From assembly GCA_900696645.1 (NCBI GenBank), contig CAADGV010000006.1:1-64000 (forward strand): 64,000 nucleotides of DNA, read 5' to 3'. Positions within the stretch are counted from its first letter, which is position 1, and the number at the start of each line of letters is the position of its first letter. Positions 44,111-53,256 of the stretch are shown here, piece by piece. Source of the stretch: an uncultured Chlorobiota bacterium (GTDB lineage Bacteria; Bacteroidota; Ignavibacteria; UBA10030; UBA6906). The position numbers and the translations under genes were made by a program. The notes under the pieces were generated by a model that was not told the DNA's origin, searched no databases, and saw only the letters and a list, made by a program, of their open reading frames with translations.

Positions 44111-44619
44111 ATCGAGAACGGCTCGAGCGATTCTTGCGTGCTTTTGCTGCAGCGCCAGATCAGCCCCTGAGGGTCTATCTAACTGGAGGGGCTACCGCAG
44201 TGGATGTGGGTTGGAGGGATGCGACGATCGATATTGATCTTCAAATGATCCCGGAAAATGACCGGGCGTTGCGTGCAATTCCCCAACTGAAAGAGGAAAT
44301 GGGCATCAATATCGAGCTTGCGTCACCATCAGACTTTGTTCCCGAGGTTCCCGGATGGGAGGCACGAAGCAGATTCATCCGGCATGAAGGTCAGGTTTCT
44401 TTCTTTCACTATGATTTCTATGCCCAGGCACTCGCCAAAATTGAGCGCTTCCATGATCGTGACGTCCTGGATGTCAAGGAAATGCTCACGCGCAAACTTG
44501 TCGAAACGGTTCGTCTGAGACAGCTTTTTGAAGAAATATTTCCGCTTCTCTACAGATTTCCTTCCATTGATCCGAAGTCGTTCCGGAAGAATCTCGATTC
44601 TATCCTTTCGGAGGCGTGA
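44095..44619 (+). CDS. DUF6036-like nucleotidyltransferase, putative toxin
   Basis: 174 residues. YLTGGATAVDVGWRDATIDI (about 26-45) resembles the nucleotidyltransferase core with GG and DxD (TIDIDL), and HYDFYAQALAKIERFHDRD fits the conserved downstream helix where a third acidic residue usually sits. Families of this sort, including DUF6036 and AbiEii relatives, are found in toxin-antitoxin or phage-defence pairs. Start overlaps the preceding small gene. Activity on tRNA or other substrate cannot be told from sequence. Confidence 0.75.
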   Translation: MRRKVDRERLERFLRAFAAAPDQPLRVYLTGGATAVDVGWRDATIDIDLQMIPENDRALRAIPQLKEEMGINIELASPSDFVPEVPGWEARSRFIRHEGQVSFFHYDFYAQALAKIERFHDRDVLDVKEMLTRKLVETVRLRQLFEEIFPLLYRFPSIDPKSFRKNLDSILSEA

Positions 44620-44635
44620 TACATTTCCGTTCCTT

Positions 44636-44750
44636 GTTACACCGCTGAGGTGCAGAGGGCGCGGATGGTTTTTAGCGTTTCTGAATCTCAGCGCCCTCGG
44701 CGTCTCCGCGGTGAATTTTCCGAGTGATTCTTCGTGTGCTTAATGGATCA
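44636..44750. repeat. Dispersed imperfect palindromic repeat, copy 5
   Basis: ACACCGCTGAGGTGCAGAGG and CGGCGTCTCCGCGGTGAATT as arms, and the tail GTGATTCTTCGTGTGCTTAA also seen at 35568-35673. It fills the gap between two convergent genes. Confidence 0.8.
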
Positions 44751-44762
44751 CAAAGCCAAAAC

Positions 44763-45743
44763 CTACAGCCATTTCATCTCAACATACCACTCAACCGTCC
44801 GCCGAATTCCCTCTTCCAGCGAAATCTCCTGCTCGAACCCGAAATCTCGCTTTGCCTTCGAGGCATCGCACGTCCAGTAATCCTGCACCATATCCCGCGC
44901 CTTCTCGAAGTTAATGAGGGCGGGCTTTGAGCTGAAGAGAGAGAAAAACTCTGCAAATGCAGCAATAACATACACAACAAACTCCGGCAACCTGATCCGC
45001 AACGCGCCTTTGTTCATAACCTTGCGCGTGGCTTCGCCGATTTCTTCCCAGCCGTGTTGACGCGTAGAAGTGATGAAGTAGGTTTGCCCGACAGACTTTT
45101 CGCTCTCTCCCGCCATCACAATCCCTCTCACCAAATCAACCACGTGAATCATACTCACGAGCTTCTCCGAAAACCCGACCATCGGTTGCAGGCCTTTCCT
45201 GTATGTGTTGAAGAATTCAAACACATCCTTATCCCGCTCGCCGTACACAACAGGTGGCCTGACAATGGTAACCGGCAGCTTGCCCATCACTCTGTGGCAT
45301 TCTTCCTCGGCCTGCCATTTGCTTTTGCCGTAAGTAGTTAGCGGGTTGGCAGGACGATCCTCAGCAATTGGTGTTCGGGATTCGCTCGGCCCGACGGCGG
45401 CCTGACTGCTGATGTGAACGAAGCGCTTCAGTTTCGGGTTGTGTTGCAAAGTCGCTTGCAGGATGTTCTTCGTTCCGGTTGCGTTGCCGCGGTAATATTC
45501 TTCTTTTGTTTTGGCTTTTGTAACGCCTGCAGAATGGTAAATGTAATCTACGCCGCTGACTGCTTCGCGCAAGGCATTCTCATCAAACAAATCTCCATAC
45601 ACAAATTCGATTGGCTTATCCTTCAGCCACTTTGTATCGCTGGATTTACGGATGAGACATCGGACTTCATGCTTTTTTTGGAGAAGCAAATCAACAAGGT
45701 GGCTGCCGACAAATCCGGTGCCGCCGGTGACAAGTACTTTCAC
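44763..45743 (-). CDS. NAD-dependent epimerase/dehydratase (extended SDR)
   Basis: 326 residues. The cofactor motif VTGGTGFVGSHLV (about 5-17) and the active site YGKSKWQAEEE (about 136-146) define an extended SDR. The set KAKTKEEYYRGNATGTKNI and the C-terminal extension suggest the group that includes 3-beta-hydroxysteroid dehydrogenase-like and sugar-epimerase-like enzymes. It lies beside a serine palmitoyltransferase-like gene on the other strand, so a role in reducing 3-ketosphinganine or another lipid intermediate is possible, but no specific substrate is supported. Confidence 0.82.
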   Translation of the reverse strand: MKVLVTGGTGFVGSHLVDLLLQKKHEVRCLIRKSSDTKWLKDKPIEFVYGDLFDENALREAVSGVDYIYHSAGVTKAKTKEEYYRGNATGTKNILQATLQHNPKLKRFVHISSQAAVGPSESRTPIAEDRPANPLTTYGKSKWQAEEECHRVMGKLPVTIVRPPVVYGERDKDVFEFFNTYRKGLQPMVGFSEKLVSMIHVVDLVRGIVMAGESEKSVGQTYFITSTRQHGWEEIGEATRKVMNKGALRIRLPEFVVYVIAAFAEFFSLFSSKPALINFEKARDMVQDYWTCDASKAKRDFGFEQEISLEEGIRRTVEWYVEMKWL

Positions 45744-45971
45744 GGGATTTTTTTGCTGAAATGAGTGGAAGAATGAACGGTACCACAGTGGGATTGAAAC
45801 GAGGTTCAGAACACCAATCTTCGCGAAGTCTCTGAGTTCTCTGTGGCTTTTGTCAGGTTACCGACAACTTGGCTCATCTTGTGTCTGATTGACTTTGAAA
45901 AGCCGTTCAAGTATATTGAAAACGAATCTGAGAGTCAATCCTGCATGAAGGCGGTGGAAGAGGAGCTTGCG

Positions 45972-47252
45972 ATGCGAGAGAACACCGGCAGTTTGACATA
46001 TCCCACCAATCAAGGATTAAGAGAAAGCACACATTTGAGTACTGCCGAGAAGAAACCTGTTGACTTGTTCGAGAAATGCTGGACATTTACGCGCGCCGAT
46101 GAAATCAAAGCCGCCGGGTACTATCCCTATTTCCGTCCGATAGAAGAAAACGAAGGGCCTGAGGTTCAGATCGAAGGCCGGCACATGATTATGGCAGGCT
46201 CCAACAATTATCTGGGGTTAACTGCCGACCCGCGTGTCAAGCAAGCAGCCATCAAAGCGATAGAGAAATACGGAACGGGCTGCTCCGGCTCGCGCTACCT
46301 CACAGGAACGCTCGACCTGCACATCAAGTTGGAGGAACGGCTTGCCGATTTCTTCCATAAAGAGTCGTGCCTTCTCTACAGTACAGGATACCAGACAGCG
46401 CAGGGGATTATTCCGACGCTCGTGCAGAAGGGCGAGTATGTGATTTCCGACCGCGACAATCATGCATGTATTGTTGCAGGAAACCTGATGGCAAAGGGGG
46501 CGTTTGCGGAGTTCATTCGCTTCAAGCATAATGATATGAAGGACTTGGAGCGAGTGCTGTCGAAGATTCCGCTTGAAGCACCCAAGTTGATTGCAACGGA
46601 TGGCGTGTTTAGCACGACCGGTACGATAGCAGATTTGCCGAACCTTGTTGTGCTTGCAAAGAAGTTCAATGCGCGAGTCATGGTGGATGACGCTCACGCA
46701 ACGGGAGTTATAGGCAAAGGCGGCAGGGGAACAGCAAGTCATTTCGGTTTGGAAAAAGAAGTTGACATGACGATGGGGACGTTCAGCAAAACGTTTGCCT
46801 CGCTCGGCGGATTTGTTGTGGCGGATAAGCCCGTCATTAACTATTTGAAACACATCGGCCCGGCACTGATTTTCAGCGCAAGTCCGACTCCGGCCTCCGT
46901 TGCTGCGGCGCTAGCAGCGCTTGATATTCTCGAGAAGGAACCCGAGCGCATTAAGAAACTCATAGCCAACGCTGATAAAATGCGCAAAGGCTTCAAGGCA
47001 ATGGGCTTCACGGTGATTGACAGTCCGACGGGAATTGTTCCCGTTGTCATCGGCGATGATCTCAACACATTTGTGTTCTGGCGGGCGTTGTTCGATGCGG
47101 GAGTATTCGTCAATGCATTCATCAGTCCCGGTGTGCCGAACGGCATGCAAATGCTCCGCACGAGCTATATGGCGACGCATGAAGATCGCCATCTCGACAG
47201 GATTCTTGAAACGTTCGGTACGATTGGCAAGAAGTTGGGCGTTATTCACTAA
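45972..47252 (+). CDS. Serine palmitoyltransferase-like alpha-oxoamine synthase
   Basis: PLP-dependent condensing enzyme of about 426 residues, decarboxylating an amino acid onto an acyl-CoA. Motifs: [51 protein letters not shown] and the PLP lysine in [14 protein letters not shown]. Among the family (Kbl, BioF, HemA, SPT) the N-terminal [20 protein letters not shown] segment resembles FCB serine palmitoyltransferases, giving 3-ketosphinganine for sphingolipids. ATG 45972 follows GAGGAG; the upstream GTG at 45843 lies in repeat-like sequence and is unlikely. Confidence 0.85.
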   Translation: MRENTGSLTYPTNQGLRESTHLSTAEKKPVDLFEKCWTFTRADEIKAAGYYPYFRPIEENEGPEVQIEGRHMIMAGSNNYLGLTADPRVKQAAIKAIEKYGTGCSGSRYLTGTLDLHIKLEERLADFFHKESCLLYSTGYQTAQGIIPTLVQKGEYVISDRDNHACIVAGNLMAKGAFAEFIRFKHNDMKDLERVLSKIPLEAPKLIATDGVFSTTGTIADLPNLVVLAKKFNARVMVDDAHATGVIGKGGRGTASHFGLEKEVDMTMGTFSKTFASLGGFVVADKPVINYLKHIGPALIFSASPTPASVAAALAALDILEKEPERIKKLIANADKMRKGFKAMGFTVIDSPTGIVPVVIGDDLNTFVFWRALFDAGVFVNAFISPGVPNGMQMLRTSYMATHEDRHLDRILETFGTIGKKLGVIH

Positions 47253-47282
47253 CCACTGTTCATTGATATTCCTGAAGCGGCA

Positions 47283-47306
47283 GCGTGCCGGAACATGTCG
47301 GCACGC
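47283..47306. other. Hairpin downstream of the SPT-like gene
   Basis: GCGTGCCG, an 8-base loop and CGGCACGC form a perfect stem, flanked by GGCA and TGCC that could extend it. No T run follows, so it is not a standard terminator; it may protect the 3' end of the transcript. Confidence 0.4.
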
Positions 47307-47373
47307 CTTCTGCCCGCAGATGTTTCATTCCGCTATTCCGTTATAGTTTTCAGCACAATCCGGAGATACAGCA

Positions 47374-48492
47374 ATCGCATCCGTAACCATTTTTCCCGTC
47401 CGCTCGAAACAAGATGAAAAGCGGTTCATAAAGCTTCAGTGGAAGATGTATGAAGGGAATCAAAACTGGGTTCCTCCGTTGCTGATGGATAGAAGAAAGC
47501 TGATCGACCGCAAGAACAATCCTTTCTACAAACATGCTGAAATGGAGATGTTCCTTGCGGAGCGCGATGGCGAATTGGTGGGACGCATCGCAGCCATCAT
47601 CAACGACAATCACAACAAAGAACACAACGAGAACATCGGTTTCTTCGGGTTCTTTGAATGTATCGACGATCAGATAGCTGCCAACGCCTTGTTCGATGTT
47701 GCAAAGCAATGGCTGAAGGCGAAGGGCGTCACCGCGATGCGCGGCCCTGCGAGTCCTTCCGTGAACGATGAGTATGGGATGCTGATTGAGGGATTCGAAC
47801 ATCCACCGGCAATTCTGATGAGCTACAACCCGCCGTACTATCAGAAGTTGGTTGAAAACTACGGCTTTGTGAAGGCGAAGGATTTGTATTCATTCTATCT
47901 TGATAGCCGGAAAGTTTTCACGGAGAAGCTCACGCGGGTAACGGAAATCGTGAAGAAAAAAACCGGCGTTACCGTCCGGCCGTTGAATATGAAACGCTTC
48001 GACGAGGAAGTGAAACTCATCCGTGAATTATACAACAAAGGATGGGCAAGGAATTGGGGCGAAGTACCGATGACGGAAGATGAATTCAACTATGTTGCCA
48101 AGGATTTGAAGGCGATTGTTGATCCGGAGCTGGTGATTATTGCCGAGGTGAAGGGCAATCCGGTCGGGTTCGGCCTTACTCTTCCGGACTATAACATGGT
48201 TTTGAAGGAGAACAAGAGAGGATGGTTGATTCCGGCGATTATCCGGATGTTGCTCTTTAAGAAGAAGATCGATTTCAGTCGGGTGATGATTCTGGGAGTT
48301 TTGCCGGAATACCTGAATTCCGGTATCGGTGGCGTATTGTTCTATGAAACGGGAGCCAGATCCGTGAAGCAAGGCTACCCGCACGGCGAAGCAAGCTGGG
48401 TCTTAGAAGATAATGTAATGATGGTCCGTGGCGCCGAATTGATGAACGGAGAAAAATGGAAGACGTACCGCGTGTACGACTATGTGTTGTAA
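47374..48492 (+). CDS. GNAT-family-like protein, probable ATC start
   Basis: About 372 residues. ACYL-transferase-like family in which the N-terminus typically reads V..V.....RFIKLPW.MY.GNP.WVPPL; here VTIFPVRSKQDEKRFIKLQW occurs in frame before the first ATG (47446). No ATG, GTG or TTG exists upstream of it after the stop at 47344, but GGAG (47362-47365) lies 8 bases before an in-frame ATC (47374). Starting at ATG 47446 would cut 24 residues of family-like sequence. Central and C-terminal GNAT-like blocks (GVLPEYLNSGIGGVLFYETG) are intact. Function unknown; it follows the SPT-like gene, so lipid acylation is conceivable. Confidence 0.75.
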   Translation: MASVTIFPVRSKQDEKRFIKLQWKMYEGNQNWVPPLLMDRRKLIDRKNNPFYKHAEMEMFLAERDGELVGRIAAIINDNHNKEHNENIGFFGFFECIDDQIAANALFDVAKQWLKAKGVTAMRGPASPSVNDEYGMLIEGFEHPPAILMSYNPPYYQKLVENYGFVKAKDLYSFYLDSRKVFTEKLTRVTEIVKKKTGVTVRPLNMKRFDEEVKLIRELYNKGWARNWGEVPMTEDEFNYVAKDLKAIVDPELVIIAEVKGNPVGFGLTLPDYNMVLKENKRGWLIPAIIRMLLFKKKIDFSRVMILGVLPEYLNSGIGGVLFYETGARSVKQGYPHGEASWVLEDNVMMVRGAELMNGEKWKTYRVYDYVL

Positions 48493-48593
48493 CATGCCGG
48501 TGACGGCAGTCCACGCGACGGCCCTTAAAGCAGTGTATATTTGTTCCACTTATGATCCTAACCTTTCAAACAAGAAAACGAATGAGGTAAGTC

Positions 48594-49520
48594 ATGCCTG
48601 TTAAAGAAGTAGAAAAAATATGGATGAATGGAACCCTCGTGAACTGGCACGATGCAAAGATCCACATCCTTTCCCACGTCATTCACTACGGCTCGAGTTG
48701 GTTTGAAGGAATCCGCTGCTATCAAACCGCCAAAGGCCCTGCAATCTTTCGCCTCGACAAGCATATCCGTCGCCTTCTCGATTCTACCAAAATCTACAAA
48801 ACTGAATGTCCTTATAATGAAGCCGAACTCGAAGAGGCGATTCTGCAGACTATCCGTGCAAATAAGATGAAGGAATGCTACATTCGCCCGGTGGTGTACC
48901 GCGGGTACGGCGATGTTGGCGTGAATCCGCTTCCGTGCCCCGTTGATGTGACGATTGCCGTGTGGGAGTGGGGCAGCTACCTCGGACCTCAGGCCCTATC
49001 CGACGGAATCGATGTGTGCGTATCAACGTGGACAAGGCCGGCACCGAACACGTTGCCAACAATGGCAAAAGCCGGCGGTAATTATGCCCTTTCGCAGATA
49101 ATGAAGGTCGAGGCAATTCAGGCGGGATTTAAAGAGGCGATTGCTCTTGATGTGCACGGCTATGTGAGTGAAGGAAGCGGAGAGAACATATTTCTCGTGA
49201 AAGACAATGTTATTTTTACTCCGCCGATTTGTTCATCATTGCTTCCCGGTATTACCCGTTCCTCGATTATCCAGCTTGCGGGAGACGCGGGATACGTGGT
49301 GAAAGAAACAAACGTTCCAAGAGAGATGTTATATATTGCGGATGAGTTATTCTTCACAGGAACGGCCGCCGAGGTGACTCCGATTCGTTCGGTTGACAAA
49401 CTGAAGGTTGCCGACGGCAAGCCGGGCCGGATTACGATGCAATTGCAGAAAAAATTCTTTGATGTTGTGAAGAATGCCAACGATCCGTACAATTGGTTAA
49501 AGTACGTCTACAACGATTGA
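48594..49520 (+). CDS. ilvE: Branched-chain amino acid aminotransferase
   Basis: Fold-type IV PLP aminotransferase of 308 residues for the last step of valine, leucine and isoleucine synthesis or the first step of their breakdown. FEGIRCYQTAKGPAIFRLD (about 34-52), the PLP lysine in MAKAGGNYALSQ (about 157-168), and SEGSGENIFLVKDN with LLPGITRSSI are all present. An ATG start with AATGAGGTAAGTC upstream. It appears as a single transcript unit, separated from both neighbours by about 90-100 bases. Confidence 0.96.
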   Translation: MPVKEVEKIWMNGTLVNWHDAKIHILSHVIHYGSSWFEGIRCYQTAKGPAIFRLDKHIRRLLDSTKIYKTECPYNEAELEEAILQTIRANKMKECYIRPVVYRGYGDVGVNPLPCPVDVTIAVWEWGSYLGPQALSDGIDVCVSTWTRPAPNTLPTMAKAGGNYALSQIMKVEAIQAGFKEAIALDVHGYVSEGSGENIFLVKDNVIFTPPICSSLLPGITRSSIIQLAGDAGYVVKETNVPREMLYIADELFFTGTAAEVTPIRSVDKLKVADGKPGRITMQLQKKFFDVVKNANDPYNWLKYVYND

Positions 49521-49610
49521 AGTGCTAGAAACGAATACAGAACTGTCAGCTGCACATCGATGGTTGATGTCCAGCCGCAGTTCGAGATTCTCCAAGACCG
49601 GAGGTGAATC

Positions 49611-50171
49611 ATGAAGAAGTCCCCCAGCAAGAAGAACGCGACACCTTCAAGAACCACAAAACGAAAGACGTCGGCGAAAAAGCCTGCACGAAAGCAAGGT
49701 CCCGCCGTACCCGAGACTCTCTCCAAATTCATCAACGAAATACTCGTTCCTGTGGATTTTTCCGGCTATTCGAAGAACGCGCTTCGATACGCAGTTCCGC
49801 TTGCCCGGCAGTACGGCGCAAGTTTGCATCTGATCTACGTCATCGAACCCACAATCTATCCTGCAGATCTCGGGTTCGGCCAGGTGGTGATGCCGGGAGT
49901 GGAGGAAGAAATCCGGACGAAAAGCGAGCACGAACTCCAGTCGCTCATCAAGGAAGAAATCGGCAACAAGGTGAAGGCGGATGCGAATGTTCGGTTGGGA
50001 AAACCTCATCAGGAAATTCTGAAAGAAGCGGAAGAGAAAAATATCGATCTCATTATCATTGCCACGCACGGACATACCGGCGTTGAACAGATTCTGTTCG
50101 GCAGTACGGCAATGCGTGTTGTGCGTCTTGCAAAATGTCCGGTGTTGACTGTTCGTCCGCTGCCGGAGTAG
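49611..50171 (+). CDS. Universal stress protein with basic N-terminal extension
   Basis: UspA-type ATP-binding domain (about 42-185). The nucleotide motif GHTGVEQILFGSTAMRVV fits G-x2-G-x9-G-S/T. Residues 1-35 are an extra Lys/Arg/Ser/Thr-rich tail (KKSPSKKNATPSRTTKRKTS) not found in standard UspA, which might bind nucleic acid or be disordered. AGGTGAATC precedes the ATG. A terminator follows at 50199, so it is separate from the second stress gene. Confidence 0.93.
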   Translation: MKKSPSKKNATPSRTTKRKTSAKKPARKQGPAVPETLSKFINEILVPVDFSGYSKNALRYAVPLARQYGASLHLIYVIEPTIYPADLGFGQVVMPGVEEEIRTKSEHELQSLIKEEIGNKVKADANVRLGKPHQEILKEAEEKNIDLIIIATHGHTGVEQILFGSTAMRVVRLAKCPVLTVRPLPE

Positions 50172-50198
50172 AGTTCGAAATACGGAAGAGTTGTCTTG

Positions 50199-50235
50199 AA
50201 GGCACTTGCACTCAATGCAAGTGCCTTTTGTTTTT
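50199..50235 (+). terminator. Rho-independent terminator after the first stress protein gene
   Basis: AAGGCACTTGCA, a 5-base loop CTCAA and TGCAAGTGCCTT form a 12-pair stem, followed by TTGTTTTTG. Confidence 0.92.
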
Positions 50236-50370
50236 GTGGGCTGCGACATGCCTGCACAAGACAAATAGCGTGTTCTCTGAGCCGATTTCGATGCCTGAAA
50301 ACAATTATTCAAACAACGAAACTATCAGGCGTTGTATCGTTGTTGTTACTTCTGAGGAAAGGAGGTAGCT

Positions 50371-50829
50371 ATGCCTGTACGCTCGATACTCTGCCCGGTG
50401 GACCTGAACGAAGGGTCACACATTGCGCTCGCTACTGCCAGCGTGCTGGCGAAATCGATGGATGCTGTGCTGCATGTTGTGTACGTCCTGCCCTGCTCAG
50501 GAGATAGCGGAAACGATCTGCGGCATGAAGATGCTCTGCAGAATGCCGTCGATCAACATGTTTCCGCCGAAGTGAGAACCCGGTTGATGTTTCTCTACGG
50601 CGACCCCGTCGACGAAATCGTCAATACAGCACACACTATTTCGGCGGATTTGATTGTCATGGCAACCGATTCCGACGGTGGATGGGAATTCCACCACAAC
50701 GGCGTGATTGCCGAAGAGGTTGCCCAGCTTGTGGAATGTCCGGTGTATGCACTGCGGATCAGTGACATCACCAATAACACATCAATACCGTTTGACTATT
50801 TTGTCCGGCAGTACATCTGCCTCAATTGA
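50371..50829 (+). CDS. Universal stress protein, second copy
   Basis: 152-residue UspA-fold protein. The N-terminal strand ILCPVDLNEGSHIALATASVL and the ADLIVMATDSDGG core are recognisable, but the G-x2-G-x9-G-S/T nucleotide loop is degraded (NGVIAEEVAQLVECPV), so it may not bind ATP. AAGGAGGTAGCT precedes the ATG. A YtxH-type gene follows within 25 bases, pointing to joint expression. Confidence 0.88.
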   Translation: MPVRSILCPVDLNEGSHIALATASVLAKSMDAVLHVVYVLPCSGDSGNDLRHEDALQNAVDQHVSAEVRTRLMFLYGDPVDEIVNTAHTISADLIVMATDSDGGWEFHHNGVIAEEVAQLVECPVYALRISDITNNTSIPFDYFVRQYICLN

Positions 50830-50852
50830 ACAATACACAAAGGAGGGATGAA

Positions 50853-51200
50853 ATGATGACGACGTACGAACGTTCGATAACCTTGAGAAAAGGAATTGTT
50901 GTTGGATTTGCCGTCGGTAGTGCAGTCGCGGCAATACTCGCCCTTCTGTTTGCCCCCAAGAGCGGAAAAGAACTTCGCGGGGATATTCGTGATAAAAGCA
51001 AGAAGCTTGTTTCAGATGTTGAAGTAATGGCAGACAAAGCAAAATCAAATCTCCGTGAGGTAACAAGAAAACTGGAGGAGAAAGAAACGAAACTCGTCGG
51101 CGCTGTCAGGGCGGGCGTTGAGGCATACAAAGAAAAGCGCAACGACGATGCTGCGACACTTGTTGATAACCGGAATGATAGCGCCGCAGGGCAGGGCTAA
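50853..51200 (+). CDS. YtxH-domain protein
   Basis: 115 residues. One N-terminal membrane helix (GIVVGFAVGSAVAAILALLF, about 13-32) is followed by the family motif APKSGKELRGDI and an amphipathic coiled region to about 90. YtxH-type proteins are general-stress envelope proteins of unknown mechanism. AGGAGGGATGAA precedes the ATG. Close to the two stress protein genes, which supports a stress-response role. Confidence 0.85.
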   Translation: MMTTYERSITLRKGIVVGFAVGSAVAAILALLFAPKSGKELRGDIRDKSKKLVSDVEVMADKAKSNLREVTRKLEEKETKLVGAVRAGVEAYKEKRNDDAATLVDNRNDSAAGQG

Positions 51201-51655
51201 CCGTTTCTTTTCACATCAGTAACGTGAGAGAACCATGAATACCAGAATCGACCATCGAGTTGCCGACGCGAAGAGGGGAGTATTCCATCCTCAACACGTG
51301 TCACCGGGAAGGAGAACCGAGTTGACTTTCCAAGCGAAGCGCATTTCCCGAGGTATGATGGTGGTCGGCAAGGTCACTCCGCGCGGTCGACACCGCATTC
51401 AACAGTATGCGGGACGCGGTCATTGAGGGGGGGCTGGGTTCAGCTGATCGAACAACCCCGACAATTTCGGGTGGCTGGTTCACATCTTGCACCGTACCCG
51501 AAATGTGTGCGTAGCGGAGCATCAAAACCGCAAATCTGCTATATTGTTTAGCAAACACGAGTTACGCCCCCTGACCGGCTTCCAAAGACTCTCATCCGGA
51601 AAGGGGTGTTGTTCCGGGAATTACCGGATCGTGCTCATCACCATTGGAGTTCTCT
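51201..51655. other. Intergenic region, 455 bases
   Basis: No convincing gene. A 63-codon frame at 51235-51426 has no ribosome site of quality and no family-like content, and codon use is Arg-rich as in random frames. No hairpin with a T run or tRNA was found. The last bases carry TTGGAG, the ribosome site of the channel gene. Confidence 0.55.
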
Positions 51656-52333
51656 ATGTCCGAACAAATCAGCGCGACGCTTGAGACTTTCAGGATGTTT
51701 TGGCGGCAGTTGGCAGACCAACTTCCTCAGTTTATTGTTGCATTCGTTCTGTTGGTGTTAGGATGGATCGTGGCGAAGGTGCTCAGAAAGGCAATAATAA
51801 GAATTCTGAAAATGGTTCGTCTCGATGTCGCTGCCGAGAAAGCAGGCTTTGAAGACATGCTGTTGCGCGGGGGCGTGCAGTACACTACGGTCACGATCAT
51901 CGCCAATCTTGTCTATTGGTTCATGATGTTTGCCGTGACGCTTGCCGTTCTGAATACGCTGGGTTTGCACGCGGCGGATGAGCTGTTCAACAAGATTATT
52001 TTCTACATTCCGAATGTCGTCGTTGCCGTTCTCGTGCTGATTTTTGGAACGCTGTTCGCGCGGTTCGTGAGAGGTGTTACGGTTACGTATCTTAGCAACA
52101 TTGGCATTTCGGGAGCCGAGTTTGTCAGTCATGTTGCGCAGTGGGCGTTGCTCCTATTTGTCGTTTCCGTTGCGCTTGAACAACTGTCGATCGGCGGGCA
52201 GATTCTCGTTTCCGCATTTCAAATAGCATTCGGGGCGTTGTGTCTTGCCTTGGCTCTTGCGTTCGGTTTGGGTGGGAGGGAGTGGGCGTCCAATATTCTT
52301 GAGAAGATCTGGAGGAATAACAGGAAAGCATGA
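51656..52333 (+). CDS. Small MscS-like/TM-helix-repeat membrane protein
   Basis: About 225 residues with five membrane segments (about 23-41, 80-103, 113-138, 160-180, 190-208). It resembles the mechanosensitive-channel-like proteins made of conserved TM helix repeats without the cytoplasmic vestibule of MscS; FYIPNVVVAVLVLIFGTLFA and AFGLGGREWA are typical repeat ends. It overlaps the next gene by four bases (ATGA). A gating role is inferred; a full channel is uncertain because the beta and vestibule domains are missing. Confidence 0.8.
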   Translation: MSEQISATLETFRMFWRQLADQLPQFIVAFVLLVLGWIVAKVLRKAIIRILKMVRLDVAAEKAGFEDMLLRGGVQYTTVTIIANLVYWFMMFAVTLAVLNTLGLHAADELFNKIIFYIPNVVVAVLVLIFGTLFARFVRGVTVTYLSNIGISGAEFVSHVAQWALLLFVVSVALEQLSIGGQILVSAFQIAFGALCLALALAFGLGGREWASNILEKIWRNNRKA

Positions 52334-53175
52334 TCATCGATTGCCACACACACATCAACAACTATCACAACGAAGAAGTAGAATCGCTGCAGAAATGCCT
52401 TGAGGCCCTGCAGCTTGAAATGCGCCGCAATCGCGTTGATGTGTCCCTCATTCTCACATCATACAAAGTAACGGCTGGCCGCCCGTCAACACACGATGCT
52501 GTACGCGCCACACGCAACCTGAACAATGTGTTCGTTGTAGCGGGTATCAGCTATCTTCACCATACGATGGATGATTTGAACAGCATCAGACCATACCTTG
52601 AAGACGGCTCGGTACGCGGCCTGAAATTATATCCCGGCTATGAGCCTTTCTATCCCGCAGATCCGAAACTCGATCCTGTGTATGCGCTTGCGGCGGAAAT
52701 GAAAGTACCGGTTATGATCCATACCGGCGACACGTTCACGCCAAAGGGGAAGCTGAAGTACGCCCATCCGCTGAACGTTGATGATGTGGCTGTTGATCAT
52801 CCTGACGTGAATTTTGTGATTTGCCATTTGGGAAGTCCGTGGTTCAGGGATTGCATGGAAGTTGTGTACAAGAACAGTAACGTTTACACGGACATTTCCG
52901 GACTGGTTCTCGGCAACTTCACGGACAGGTTCGAGAGTTACATGCACAAGCAATTGCAGGAGATGTTGACGTACGGCGTCGAGCCGGACAAAGTATTATT
53001 CGGCAGCGATTGGCCCATTTCGTCAATGAATTCTTATCTTGAGTTCATGGAAGAACTCAGAATTCCGCCGAAGGAACGGCAGAAAATTATGTATGAAAAT
53101 GCAGCACGCCTGTTCAGGATTCCCGTTCAACAACAAGGGTTCAATATTGGTTCTCTCCTCACTAAACTAACATAG
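52330..53175 (+). CDS. Amidohydrolase-2 family metal-dependent hydrolase
   Basis: 281 residues. MIIDCHTHIN gives the HxH metal pair at the N-terminus; PVMIHTGDTF, VICHLGSPW and LFGSDWPI supply the later histidines and the aspartate. The family includes TIM-barrel decarboxylases and lactonases. Start overlaps the channel gene. The next gene codes for a GNAT-nitrilase fusion, so a shared role on an amide- or nitrile-containing metabolite is possible; substrate unknown. Confidence 0.87.
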   Translation: MIIDCHTHINNYHNEEVESLQKCLEALQLEMRRNRVDVSLILTSYKVTAGRPSTHDAVRATRNLNNVFVVAGISYLHHTMDDLNSIRPYLEDGSVRGLKLYPGYEPFYPADPKLDPVYALAAEMKVPVMIHTGDTFTPKGKLKYAHPLNVDDVAVDHPDVNFVICHLGSPWFRDCMEVVYKNSNVYTDISGLVLGNFTDRFESYMHKQLQEMLTYGVEPDKVLFGSDWPISSMNSYLEFMEELRIPPKERQKIMYENAARLFRIPVQQQGFNIGSLLTKLT

Positions 53176-53256
53176 GGAGCCGGATCGGCGACATTGAGAC
53201 GGAAGACGATCGCCGGCGAATCCGACACACATATCACCATCAACGACGGAGGCAAC

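Noticed and set aside
51235-51426. 63-codon frame between the YtxH and MscS-like genes
   Set aside because: No good ribosome site, Arg-rich random-looking content, no family.
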